From contig DEAM01000027.1 of assembly GCA_002347035.1 (NCBI GenBank), positions 1 to 64,000 of the forward strand: a stretch of 64,000 bases of DNA, given 5' to 3'. The notes beneath the pieces were generated by a model. The model was not told where the DNA came from. It saw nothing but the letters and a program-made list of their open reading frames with translations, and ran no database searches. This document shows positions 36,857 to 45,536 of this stretch, one piece after another. Position 1 is the stretch's first letter; each line of letters starts with the position of its first letter. The translations under genes were made by a program, and so were the position numbers. This DNA is from Gemmatimonadales bacterium UBA2982 (GTDB lineage Bacteria > Gemmatimonadota > Gemmatimonadetes > Longimicrobiales > Gaopeijiaceae).

Positions 36857-37626
36857 GATTGAAGTTCGGGTTGCTCCCGTCCACCGAGGGAATTGTCAGG
36901 TGCCAAAAACTTTTCAGCAAGCACGAGCCCCAATACAACATTGACTAGTGCGTGAGCAACAACGGAAGGCCAGACACTTCCTGAAGCTATAACTCCAAAC
37001 GCTAGCAAGCCTCCCACTAGCCCAGCTCGGATCATGCCTAGCCAGCCCTGATAAACATGAGACGCGCCAAATGCCACTGACGTGACTAATACTGCACTCC
37101 CAAGTCCCACGAGCGGGACCAACATACCAATGGCGTATCCGCGATATGCTATCTCCTCACCAAAACCGGCTGCTGCAGACAAGACCACAAATAGCACTTT
37201 CTCCTCGCATGTCTGCGGAAACAGCTGGCGCACTGTAGTACTCTCGGTAAATCCAGTCCTCGCAGCAATGTGACGAAAAAGAAAGACTGTGAAGAGACAG
37301 CCAACCGTCAGGCCAAGACTCCATAGGCCCATCAAACTGAGTGGGAGCCAGACGATGGCGATCCCGACCATACCTCCGTTTCGAACTCCAATCAACCAAC
37401 ACACCAAACCAAGAATCGACAGGAAAACTATCGACATCCAATAGGCCTCGATTCGCTCGATTGCGGATTCACCGATGAGCTGCGCCTGGACGATCGCTAA
37501 CGCGGGCAGTCCAACTAAAAGAACCGCCAATAAAATGGTGTCTATCAGTGGCATTCCAGCGACGGTCATGAGCGTCAGGTGCAGGAAAGAGATCAATGCC
37601 AACCCGGCTAGAGTGGATCTGCGCAA
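36853..37626 (-). CDS. CPBP-family intramembrane metalloprotease
   Basis: 257 residues with about eight membrane helices. Motifs of the Abi/CPBP (Rce1-like) family: GFGEEIAYRGY (EE plus R), ASHVYQG and the His/Asn in HALVNVV. These proteases or scaffolds act in prenyl-protein maturation in eukaryotes and in bacteriocin immunity or stress in bacteria. TTG start. Overlaps the DUF6941 gene. Confidence 0.85.
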   Translation of the reverse strand: MRRSTLAGLALISFLHLTLMTVAGMPLIDTILLAVLLVGLPALAIVQAQLIGESAIERIEAYWMSIVFLSILGLVCWLIGVRNGGMVGIAIVWLPLSLMGLWSLGLTVGCLFTVFLFRHIAARTGFTESTTVRQLFPQTCEEKVLFVVLSAAAGFGEEIAYRGYAIGMLVPLVGLGSAVLVTSVAFGASHVYQGWLGMIRAGLVGGLLAFGVIASGSVWPSVVAHALVNVVLGLVLAEKFLAPDNSLGGREQPELQS

Positions 37627-37651
37627 ATTGAAAGTCTAGGCTGAGCCAATC

Positions 37652-39094
37652 TCAAGCACTGATCTCTTGCTTCCCAAATCGCTCGATCGCCTGCAGCGTG
37701 CCCCTCACGTCCTCCCAGGTAGTGTGGTGGTTGAGGATACAGAATCGAAGAGAATACAGCCCACGAAGGCGTGTGGATGACATCATCGCGATCCCGGTCT
37801 CAATGATCCGACTTTGGATCGCCCGGTTGGTTTGCTCTATATGTGCTTCGTCATAATTAGACCCCCGAGGGAAGAATCGGAAACAGACTACCCCAAGTGA
37901 GGCCGAGTTTCTGATCTCCAAGACATCGGACCCTCGCACATACTCCTCCGCACGTTCTGCTAAATCAATGCCCTTTGCCACTGACTTTCGAAAAGCTTCG
38001 ACGCCGAAAGTTTGAATTGACATCCAAACCTTTAGTGCCCGAAAGGAGCGGCTGAGCTGCAGGCCTCGATCGCTGAAGTTTGGGTGATCACCACCCCATC
38101 GAGCGTCTTGTAGGTACTCGGGCTCCACGGAAAATGCTTTTTCCAGGAATGCCACATCCTTAACCATCAAGCAGCCCGTCTCAAACGGCTGGAAAAGCCA
38201 CTTGTGAGCATCTAAGGAAATGGAATCCGCCCTCTCCATCCCCTTGAGGGCGGCTCTCCCCTTCTCTGTAAGCACGGCAAAGCCTCCGTATGCAGCATCA
38301 ACATGCAGCCAGAGCCCTTCGGCCTCGCAGAAATCAGCAATTTCAATCATGGGATCCACTGCACCGGTATTCGTCGCCCCACCATTGGCACAAACGGCTA
38401 TTGGGTTCAGGCCGGCCGCCCTATCCTCAGTTACTGCTTGGCCGAGACCTCGTATATCCATCTGAAATTGCCCATCGCTTCTAACCATACGCACGTGCTC
38501 TCTACGGACTCCAACGATTGTCGCAGCTCTCACAAGAGCTGTGTGGCTTTGATCACTCATGTAAACGGTTGGCCGCTCAGGCGCGCCTGCCGCCTCTCGG
38601 GCGGCTACAAAGGCGTCGATACTCGCTGCCGAACCACCGCTCGTGAACAACCCGCCAGCGGACTCCGGATAGCCGATCCAATCCCGAATCCAGTCAAGTA
38701 CGACAAGCTCAATTTGACTAGGTCCGCTACCTCCAAGCCACGTGCCCTGAAATGTGTTATGGCCAGCACTTAGGAAATCAGCCAGAACCGCGGGCCAGGT
38801 AGAAGAAGAGGGAACAAAAGCAAAAAATCGAGGGTGGTCCACACGACCTGCTATTGGGAGAATCTCACGCGCAGCCCGTTCAAGAACTTCCACCGCTGGT
38901 CGCCCTATTTCTGGAGCGCCTTCTCGGAAGAGCTCTTCGAGTTCGGATCGAGTGCCACCCAACCAAGCTGGCTCGTCTGGCAACCGTTCAAGACGATCAA
39001 CTATCAACTCAGCAGCCCGACGGGCGAGAGAAAGCATTTCATCAGTTGACAGTTCTAGTTCACTGCGTCTTTCGCCTTCCGTAGGCGAGGTCAT
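37652..39094 (-). CDS. PLP-dependent amino acid decarboxylase (group II)
   Basis: 480 residues. Family motif with the PLP Lys is SLDAHKWLFQPF; HVDAAYGGFA supplies the Asp that contacts the pyridine nitrogen; TSGGSAASI binds phosphate. Closest in type to aromatic-L-amino-acid or tyrosine decarboxylases, and to diaminobutyrate/glutamate decarboxylases. Substrate not decidable. Its start is divergent from a small unknown gene 18 bp away. Confidence 0.88.
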   Translation of the reverse strand: MTSPTEGERRSELELSTDEMLSLARRAAELIVDRLERLPDEPAWLGGTRSELEELFREGAPEIGRPAVEVLERAAREILPIAGRVDHPRFFAFVPSSSTWPAVLADFLSAGHNTFQGTWLGGSGPSQIELVVLDWIRDWIGYPESAGGLFTSGGSAASIDAFVAAREAAGAPERPTVYMSDQSHTALVRAATIVGVRREHVRMVRSDGQFQMDIRGLGQAVTEDRAAGLNPIAVCANGGATNTGAVDPMIEIADFCEAEGLWLHVDAAYGGFAVLTEKGRAALKGMERADSISLDAHKWLFQPFETGCLMVKDVAFLEKAFSVEPEYLQDARWGGDHPNFSDRGLQLSRSFRALKVWMSIQTFGVEAFRKSVAKGIDLAERAEEYVRGSDVLEIRNSASLGVVCFRFFPRGSNYDEAHIEQTNRAIQSRIIETGIAMMSSTRLRGLYSLRFCILNHHTTWEDVRGTLQAIERFGKQEISA

Positions 39095-39112
39095 CGCGGT
39101 ACCCTTTCCTTC

Positions 39113-39430
39113 ATGTCTAAAGACAAGACCATTGATAAGGCACTGACGTTCCTTGTCCTAGACGCGATGGACGCCCCCCATTCGGGCCGCATTCTACGTC
39201 TTCGACTCCAATCGGCAACTAGCACTTCAATCGGATCTCTCAAGGGTTCAGAGATGAAGGCAATCTCGCCTGGGGGGCGTGAGTGTCGCATTAGAATTGA
39301 AGGCTTCGCTCTGTTCGGTGGAAAGCCCAGTGATGAAAGGCTACAGCGAACTGGCCGCCTCGACGTGCATATAGAGGAACTAGACGACGGAGGCCCAGTT
39401 GGCCTGCGTTGGCAGGTCACACCCGCTTAG
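39113..39430 (+). CDS. Unknown small protein
   Basis: 105 residues, no family recognised. Beta-rich core (RILRLRLQSATST, CRIRIEGFALFGG, LDVHIEELDD). No signal peptide or membrane helix. The gene begins 18 bp from the start of the divergent decarboxylase, so it must share its promoter region. Confidence 0.6.
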   Translation: MSKDKTIDKALTFLVLDAMDAPHSGRILRLRLQSATSTSIGSLKGSEMKAISPGGRECRIRIEGFALFGGKPSDERLQRTGRLDVHIEELDDGGPVGLRWQVTPA

Positions 39431-39458
39431 GTAGATCTCTACCAAAGAGATCAGGGCC

Positions 39459-40202
39459 TCAGCTAGGTCGCAGACCTGGTGGCTCACGGCTGAAGGTATC
39501 CAGAAACCAGTCGCGATATCGTTCCATCTCGCCTGGATTGGCACGAGCCCACTCAGTCCTGGTCGTTGCAAACTCATCTGGCCTCGCCGTAAAGATAAAG
39601 GGTTCTAATAGTCCTGCTTCATGCGTGTAAGCCAGTTCATCGAGCGGACCGTATGGACTTGTTCCGTATACTGTGCGCCCAAGGATCCACGCATCGGCGG
39701 CCCGACTAAGAATCGCTCGCTCTAGTGCGAATCCGGTCGCATCTGGTGCCTCTGGTAGCCACTCTACTTGGCGACCCATGGTTACCATAAGGTGAAGGTG
39801 ACCGTAAATCTGATAAACGAGCTGAGGATCCTGCATACCCATAGGGGTCCTCACCCAGACTGTATCAGCTTCAATACGCAAGTCATTCCAGGGGTACACA
39901 TCTCCCACCCCTGGCTCGGACACGACTAGAAAAGAGGGATCCTCGACTATATTTGTCTGCTCTTCATTGACCCACTGGCTGACCTCAAGCATCCTCTCGT
40001 GTTCTACGCGCAGTCGAGCGCCCGAATAGATGACGACCGACCGCGGAGGCGGGATCGTGGCTTCAGAGGCCGCACAAGCACCTACGAGAACCAATAGAGC
40101 TATAAATCCAATAGGCACAGGTTTTTTTCCGCCATTCGAATGTGCGGGAAGCCCCTCCGACGAAAGCGCGCCTAATGGATAAAAAATCGTCAGCCTTGAC
40201 AC
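39459..40202 (-). CDS. Putative lipoprotein, unknown function
   Basis: 247 residues as an open frame. A lipobox LVLVGAC sits near residue 40, which is late for a lipoprotein; a GTG at about residue 29 (in KKPVPIGF) would give a normal signal sequence and may be the real start. The mature part is largely alpha/beta with conserved-looking QIYGHLHLM and a Pro-rich tail. No catalytic motif recognised. Confidence 0.6.
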   Translation of the reverse strand: MSRLTIFYPLGALSSEGLPAHSNGGKKPVPIGFIALLVLVGACAASEATIPPPRSVVIYSGARLRVEHERMLEVSQWVNEEQTNIVEDPSFLVVSEPGVGDVYPWNDLRIEADTVWVRTPMGMQDPQLVYQIYGHLHLMVTMGRQVEWLPEAPDATGFALERAILSRAADAWILGRTVYGTSPYGPLDELAYTHEAGLLEPFIFTARPDEFATTRTEWARANPGEMERYRDWFLDTFSREPPGLRPS

Positions 40203-40261
40203 TCTGGAGTCCGTGGTCGGAATTGATGTTACAGTAACCGGAAATCTTAGGGAATCTAGTC

Positions 40262-40825
40262 GTGGAAACCACTTTAACTAATGACGTGCGCGAGTTTCAC
40301 GCACCTCGGACAATGACACCTGCCGAGCTTGGCGATAGTCTAGCCCAACTCGTCTGGGAAAGCTTTTCTGATTTCCTTGCACAGGGAGATGCTGAAACCC
40401 CGCTCCCGAATATAGATGCTCTACATGAGCACGAAGAGCGATGGAATCGCACAGTGGAAGAGACGCTTGTTTTTTTTCTTTGGGTACATACAAGGGGTGC
40501 GCAGCTCGCTTTCATGGGTCGTGCGCCTGACGAGCTAGTTCGAAATGGACTCAACGCTCTTCACCAGGCTGTGTTTGAGGACATGCTTGAAAATGGAACA
40601 CCCAGCAGTCAGCTGCCTATGTTTGAGCAACGGGTGAGCACTCGCTATGCTGAGTACCATCAGGCGGCCGCGGAATCAGATGACCGACTGGGACAACTGG
40701 TATCCCGATACCTCGTAGGTGACACGAACCGCACTAACCTGATCGAAGCGATCACCGAGCGAGCGGTTGCGGTCGCTAACCCGCTCAGGGATTTCCTTGG
40801 AGATGTAGAGCTAGTAGAAGCCTAG
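40262..40825 (+). CDS. Unknown helical protein
   Basis: 187 residues, GTG start, nearly all alpha-helical and acidic, without signal or membrane segment. No domain recognised. It sits alone, convergent with the MIP18-type gene and separated from it by a terminator hairpin. Confidence 0.6.
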   Translation: METTLTNDVREFHAPRTMTPAELGDSLAQLVWESFSDFLAQGDAETPLPNIDALHEHEERWNRTVEETLVFFLWVHTRGAQLAFMGRAPDELVRNGLNALHQAVFEDMLENGTPSSQLPMFEQRVSTRYAEYHQAAAESDDRLGQLVSRYLVGDTNRTNLIEAITERAVAVANPLRDFLGDVELVEA

Positions 40826-40860
40826 AGAGGCCTTCCCCCTGCTAGAGGGGGCCGTCTCTC
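40825..40860. terminator. Hairpin between convergent genes
   Basis: The sequence runs GAGAGGCC..CCCCC then GGGGG..CCGTCTCTC across a short loop; it overlaps the stop codons of both convergent genes and can act on both strands. No long U tract. Confidence 0.6.
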
Positions 40861-41158
40861 AAAGTCCAAGCGATGCACGGATCAGTGGACTAATGCGATC
40901 AGGTGTCCATGGGGGATCAAAGGTAAGCTTAACTTCGGCACCCTCCACACCCTCCACACCCTCAATCGCTGTTTTAGCGTCTTCAACGATCTGTCCAGCC
41001 ACAGGGCAAAGCGGTGAAGTGAGAGAGATTGTCGTCTCTACTTTCCCTCCAATAACCTCGATGTCATAGACCAGCCCCAGTACAACGAGGTCCAAACCCA
41101 ACTCGGGGTCTTTTACTCCCTTGAGGGCATTACGTACGTCTTTTTCAGTGACTGCCAT
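40859..41158 (-). CDS. MIP18/DUF59 family Fe-S assembly protein (SufT/PaaD-like)
   Basis: 99 residues covering one MIP18 domain: VRNALKGVKDPELGLDLVVLG and the reactive Cys in LTSPLCPVAG. The closing part is VKLTFDPPWTPDRIS. Members help maturation of [4Fe-4S] proteins or act in phenylacetate degradation. No suf genes are adjacent. Confidence 0.88.
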   Translation of the reverse strand: MAVTEKDVRNALKGVKDPELGLDLVVLGLVYDIEVIGGKVETTISLTSPLCPVAGQIVEDAKTAIEGVEGVEGAEVKLTFDPPWTPDRISPLIRASLGL

Positions 41159-41222
41159 CCGGTTCAGCTCCGATTAGATCGACTAGCGTCATATTGTGGT
41201 GCAAACGACTGCTGGCACCGTG

Positions 41223-41258
41223 ATTCCCCTCCGGTTGCTATCAGCGTTTCCGGGGAAT
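41223..41258 (-). terminator. Possible hairpin terminator after the HupE-like gene
   Basis: ATTCCCC (41223-41229) pairs with GGGGAAT (41252-41258) just after the stop of the minus-strand gene at 41266. No U tract follows, so termination is only a possibility. Confidence 0.35.
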
Positions 41259-41265
41259 GCACGGC

Positions 41266-42660
41266 TTATACCTGTCCCTCCTCTCCGCCGGACACTGCTA
41301 GTCCGCCCGCCGGATCCGTAGCACTCGGTGCATCTGGGTTGAGACCTTTGGGTAGCGCCCTAAATACACCTCTCAAAATCCAGACTGTCCCGACAATGAT
41401 TAGTCCCAACATTGTCCAACGCAGCAGCGTCGCGGTGAAGCTCACGTCCATCACGGGCGCACTAAAGTCATAAAGAATCAGTTCACTTCCTCGCTCAGTC
41501 ATCCAGTGCCAGCCCGTATGCGCCAAAAAAGCCGAGAGCACGATGGTACCCATCACCTCAGGCAACCAACGACTAAATAGGAAATTCAGCACGGGGATCG
41601 TTAGAGCAAGCACAAATAGCTGGCCCAGTTCCACTCCCACGTTGAAGGATAGGAGCGAGGTCAGTAGATGGGCGCCAGCAAACTGCAACGACTCAGAAAG
41701 CGCGAATGAGAAGCCAAACCCGTGGATAAGCCCAAACCCAAAAGCGATCATCCAGCGTCTGTGCAACTTCGCGCCAATAATATTCTCAAACGCCATGAAG
41801 ACTATTGAGAGCGCGATCAGCGTTTCGATCAATGGTGGAAACCAGAGAACGTTAGGCGCCAGACCAAGAGCCGAGGCAATTAACGTGATCGAATGCGCGA
41901 TCGTAAAGGAGGTCACAATCGGTACTAACGCCCAAAAACTCCTGAATGGAACGACTAGGCAGAACAGAAAGAGTAGATGGTCGATCCCGTCGAGGATGTG
42001 ATCAAAACCTAGAACTATGAACCGCCACGCAGCCTGGTGCCAACGCGGATCTAGCCGGAAGAGGCCGAGGTTGCCGGTGTACTGGAACGCACGCTCAGCG
42101 CCACCCGCCGGCAAAAAGCGAAGGACAGTGAGTGTCCGGATCCCGAGATGGGCCCACCTTGCATCGATCGTAAATTCTGATTCCTCAGACATGATCGGCC
42201 ACTCCAGGAGCACATCTAGCATTGCCTGCTGAAGTGGAAGCTCGGTAGTCGGAGGCAACTGAGCTGACCGGACATTGGCTAAGGCAGTCTCATAGCTCTC
42301 AAATGCTCGGTCACCGGGGAAGGCAATCCGTACCTCAGTGACTTCAGGAAGGCCGAGCGACGTATCACCCTCAAACATCACTACGTAATTCCTTACCCAC
42401 TGAACCGCAGCTTCCTGGCTGAGCTCTGTGGCCTCTTCGATCTCGAGATAGCCAGGATCGCGAACTGGAAAAATGTAGTCGCGCATCGAAGGGAGTGGCA
42501 CTCGGACGAGAGCCCTGATGACGTCACCCTCGGGGGCCACAAAGGCCTGCAGGGTGACATCAGCCGGTATTTCATGGGCTTCGCCCGACCATGTCGGCAA
42601 TAGAAGCACAAGGCCCACGATAAGCGCGGCGATGCGTCGAAAACGAATGGAGTCAGACAT
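41266..42660 (-). CDS. HupE/UreJ-family membrane protein with an N-terminal secreted domain
   Basis: 464 residues: signal peptide (ending GEAH), a beta-rich extracytoplasmic domain (about 25-210) and seven or so membrane helices carrying the HupE/UreJ_2 motifs GFDHILDGIDHLLFLFCLV and GLIHGFGFSFAL, with His pairs suited to nickel or other metal binding. Family members take part in Ni2+ or Co2+ uptake; here there is no hydrogenase or urease gene nearby. It faces away from the NHL-repeat gene. Confidence 0.85.
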   Translation of the reverse strand: MSDSIRFRRIAALIVGLVLLLPTWSGEAHEIPADVTLQAFVAPEGDVIRALVRVPLPSMRDYIFPVRDPGYLEIEEATELSQEAAVQWVRNYVVMFEGDTSLGLPEVTEVRIAFPGDRAFESYETALANVRSAQLPPTTELPLQQAMLDVLLEWPIMSEESEFTIDARWAHLGIRTLTVLRFLPAGGAERAFQYTGNLGLFRLDPRWHQAAWRFIVLGFDHILDGIDHLLFLFCLVVPFRSFWALVPIVTSFTIAHSITLIASALGLAPNVLWFPPLIETLIALSIVFMAFENIIGAKLHRRWMIAFGFGLIHGFGFSFALSESLQFAGAHLLTSLLSFNVGVELGQLFVLALTIPVLNFLFSRWLPEVMGTIVLSAFLAHTGWHWMTERGSELILYDFSAPVMDVSFTATLLRWTMLGLIIVGTVWILRGVFRALPKGLNPDAPSATDPAGGLAVSGGEEGQV

Positions 42661-42760
42661 AGAGGTGAAGCTACCAGAATCGAACCTGCTTAGGCTACCT
42701 CATCATATTAACCTATAAAATGATTGCCGGAACGCTTCTGAGAGTGTAGGCTTCCCGTCC

Positions 42761-42787
42761 GGGCCAAATTGGCCCTGCTCTTTTCTT
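42761..42787 (+). promoter_or_regulatory. Leader palindrome plus T-rich tract before the NHL gene
   Basis: GGGCCAA-A-TTGGCCC (42761-42775) is followed by TGCTCTTTTCTT, the shape of a small intrinsic terminator or attenuator, 16 bp before the start codon. TATAAAAT at 42714 could be a -10 box. Either operator or attenuator; not decided. Confidence 0.4.
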
Positions 42788-42803
42788 GCAGGGAGATGGA
42801 TCG

Positions 42804-44027
42804 ATGCAGAAGCGCAACTTGACCTACGGTGTGGCTCTTGTAGCCCTGATCACGGTCGTCGCGTGCGCCGCTGAGGCAATGGATGACATGGCTGCCGCGG
42901 CACCAGGAGACGTACCGCTGTTCCAGGTAGACCCATTCTGGCCAAAGCCGTTACCACAGAACTGGCTTATCGGCCCCACCATCGGTGTGGACGTTGATTC
43001 CAATGACCATATATGGATCGTCCATAGGAATACGGAGAATCAGTTTGCAGCCCGTACCGAGATCGGCCTAGCCCAAGATCCACCGCTAGCCTCCTGCTGC
43101 CAACCAGGATTCCCGGTCATGCGCTTTGATCAGGACGGAAACCTCGTTGACGCGTGGGGAGGTCCTGGAACGGAAACCGGCGACTATACATGGCCAGAGT
43201 CAAACCACGGAATCACCGTGGACAACATGGGTAATGTCTGGATCGGCGGAAATGGCGGCCAGGACCGCCACATCCTTAAGTTCACCAGCAGCGGCGAGTT
43301 TCTCGGCCAGTTTGGTGAACCCGGAGCAGCGATCGACAGCAACAGCGACACCAATTTCGGCATGGTTGCTAAGGTCTCCTTCGACGAGGAGAACAATGAA
43401 ATCTATGTAGCCGACGGATACGCCAATCAGCGAGTTGCTGTTCTTGATGCTACGAGTGGGGACATGAAACGCTACTGGGGAGCATACGGGAACAGGCCTA
43501 CCGACGAGCGTCCACCAGCATATGTCCCAGGTGAGACACCGCCGCAGGACTTCCGGACTCCTGTCCACTGCGCAGACCGGGCCAACGACGGCATGGTTTA
43601 CGTATGTGACCGCCCGTCCAACCGGATATCGGTGTTTACGACTGAGGGTGAATTCGTCAAGGAATCAATCATCGCTCCAGCAACTCTGTCTCAGGGTTCA
43701 ACATGGGATGTGGACTTCTCACCGGACCCCGGACAGCAGTTCATGTACATGGCTGACGGTCAGAACATGAAGGTCTATGTGATGGACCGTGAGTCTCTTG
43801 AAGTGCTCTATAGCTTCGGGGACGGTGGCCGCCAGCCTGGATTGTTCTTTGCGCCGCACTCCATTGCGGTCGACACGGATGGCAACATCTACACCACCGA
43901 AACCTACGAAGGGTCACGGCTCCAGAAATTTGTGAACATGGGAATGGGCCCGAACCCCGGTGGAGACATTGGTCCAGCATGGCCTGCAGACCGTAAGAGC
44001 GGAGAATACGGATGGCGGTTCAACTAG
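42804..44027 (+). CDS. NHL-repeat beta-propeller lipoprotein
   Basis: 407 residues from the ATG at 42804, chosen because GGGAG precedes it by 8 bp (an upstream ATG at 42786 is in frame). Lipobox VVAC. The mature part holds five to six NHL-type blades (IGVDVDSNDHIWIV, GITVDNMGNVWIGG, IYVADGYANQRV, GMVYVCDRPSNRISVF, HSIAVDTDGNIYTTE), typical of the 6-bladed propellers of peptidyl-glycine lyase-like proteins. Periplasmic binding or lyase role, substrate unknown. A classic terminator follows. Confidence 0.85.
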   Translation: MQKRNLTYGVALVALITVVACAAEAMDDMAAAAPGDVPLFQVDPFWPKPLPQNWLIGPTIGVDVDSNDHIWIVHRNTENQFAARTEIGLAQDPPLASCCQPGFPVMRFDQDGNLVDAWGGPGTETGDYTWPESNHGITVDNMGNVWIGGNGGQDRHILKFTSSGEFLGQFGEPGAAIDSNSDTNFGMVAKVSFDEENNEIYVADGYANQRVAVLDATSGDMKRYWGAYGNRPTDERPPAYVPGETPPQDFRTPVHCADRANDGMVYVCDRPSNRISVFTTEGEFVKESIIAPATLSQGSTWDVDFSPDPGQQFMYMADGQNMKVYVMDRESLEVLYSFGDGGRQPGLFFAPHSIAVDTDGNIYTTETYEGSRLQKFVNMGMGPNPGGDIGPAWPADRKSGEYGWRFN

Positions 44028-44050
44028 GCTAAGTCCCGCTGCAGAAATTA

Positions 44051-44088
44051 GACGGCCCCGCCCTGGAAGGGTGGGGCCGTCATTTTTT
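44051..44088 (+). terminator. Rho-independent terminator
   Basis: GACGGCCCCGCCC (44051-44063) pairs with GGGTGGGGCCGTC (44069-44081), 13 bp with one G-U pair, 5-base loop, then CATTTTTT. It ends the NHL-repeat transcript. Confidence 0.92.
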
Positions 44089-44150
44089 ATAAGATTGGCA
44101 AACAGCTAAAACAAACCAAACGATTATCCCCTCGTCTGGCAGACCCTTAG

Positions 44151-45200
44151 CTAGCCCACCAGAAGAATGACCACCACAGCTAGTGCCACAAGCACTGCCA
44201 AGATGATCCCGACGATAGAGTTCGCCCCGTAGCTGCCATCCGAGACAGCTTCTTTGGCACTCTCAACGATAGGTAGAGGCTCTTCTTCCAAATCTTCCGC
44301 CTGAAGTGCCACTTCACTGAAATGCTCAGAATCGGCTTCAGGGCTGTATGAAAGGATTTCCTTGGAGGGTGGAGTAGCTCGAGGGACCTGACCGTACTCG
44401 GCTATAGCAACGGAGATGTTGTCATCACTTCCACCTTCAAAGGCTTCTATAACTAATGACTTCACTGCATCCTGAGGAGCTAGTGACTTAGTGAACAGAT
44501 CCCTTAGTTGTTGATCACGAAGCACCTTATACAACCCATCTGAACAAATTAGGAAAGCGGTATCTTGCTCAATCAGAGAGGGACCGAGAACATCGACCTC
44601 TACTTCTTCTTGCGTGCCAATAGCGCGAGTTAGGACGTCCTTCCATGGAGTACGCATCGCCTCATCCTCAGACTGGCCTTGCTTGATCGCTTCCGCCATG
44701 AACGAATGATCCTCAGTCAGTTGTTGAATCTCATCAGAAGAGATCTGATAACCACGGCTGTCCCCCACGTTGGCGATCATGTATTCGTCACCATCCAGGA
44801 GCAGGGCAACGAGGGTAGTTCCCATGCCTTCCTGGCCAGGTTCAGTACCGCCGCTGTGGACGCGCTCATTTGCTAACCGAAAGGCAGCGGCGAGTCCCTC
44901 TCCATCTTCCAGTGCTGAGACCAACGTTTCCAGTGCGAGATCACTAGCCACTTCCCCTGCTGCATGTCCACCCATCCCGTCCGCTACAGCAACAAGGGTT
45001 CGTCCATCTGAGAGGTTCTCTGCAAAAACCGAATCCTCTTGGTATGGTCTTCGCCCTGCGATTGACTCTACAGCAAGCCGTGGCGAATCAGCCAACCGTC
45101 CACCCTTAGTAAGAAAAGGAAGGCCAGAAAGAGCATACAGATAGATCTCCCGGTGAGATGGAGCAAGAACACTCTTGGTTGCCCAAGATCCTAGAGCCAT
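44151..45200 (-). CDS. PP2C-family Ser/Thr protein phosphatase with C-terminal membrane anchor
   Basis: 349 residues. PPM motifs in order: RPYQEDSVF, VADGMGGHAAGE, GTTLVALLLD, NVGDSRGYQ, LTEDHSF, LICSDGLY and GGSDDNISVAI, with all four metal Asp. The last 22 residues are a membrane helix (IVGIILAVLVALAVVVILLVG) after an acidic linker, so the catalytic domain should face the cytoplasm. A matching Ser/Thr kinase is not in the window. Confidence 0.93.
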   Translation of the reverse strand: MALGSWATKSVLAPSHREIYLYALSGLPFLTKGGRLADSPRLAVESIAGRRPYQEDSVFAENLSDGRTLVAVADGMGGHAAGEVASDLALETLVSALEDGEGLAAAFRLANERVHSGGTEPGQEGMGTTLVALLLDGDEYMIANVGDSRGYQISSDEIQQLTEDHSFMAEAIKQGQSEDEAMRTPWKDVLTRAIGTQEEVEVDVLGPSLIEQDTAFLICSDGLYKVLRDQQLRDLFTKSLAPQDAVKSLVIEAFEGGSDDNISVAIAEYGQVPRATPPSKEILSYSPEADSEHFSEVALQAEDLEEEPLPIVESAKEAVSDGSYGANSIVGIILAVLVALAVVVILLVG

Positions 45201-45401
45201 GGAGATAATTCACATTGATTCAGGATAGACGATCCCATATTAGAAGCTTGCTCCCCCTGTTGTTGATTGGATCAATGCCCACCAACATCATGCCAGCACT
45301 TCATCGCTAGTCCAAAGACTAAGCGGGTTGAGACCTGACTAACGGTTGCGTCATCCCGTCCTTCGCTGGAGCTTGGCGCTAACCTGAGGAGAGCAAATAG
45401 C

Positions 45402-45530
45402 ATGTTACATGAAGGACCCCACCGGGAAGACACTCAGCCAAAATTCCAACGCACGCTCATAAATGTCCTGATTGTTCAGGTCGTGGTTCTCGTAATTCTT
45501 GGCTTCCTCCAGATGTTCTACGCCGCCTAG
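45402..45530 (+). CDS. 42-residue membrane protein upstream of the sodium symporter
   Basis: ATG at 45402 with GAGGAGAG 8 bp upstream, stop TAG at 45528-45530. The product is hydrophilic for about 20 residues (MLHEGPHREDTQPKFQRTL) and then a single helix (NVLIVQVVVLVILGFLQMFY). The symporter ATG follows 6 bp later without its own good ribosome site, so translational coupling is likely. Probable small partner or assembly subunit of the symporter, comparable in placement to small subunits of some Na+/substrate symporters, which however are longer. Confidence 0.7.
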   Translation: MLHEGPHREDTQPKFQRTLINVLIVQVVVLVILGFLQMFYAA

Positions 45531-45536
45531 CTGAAT

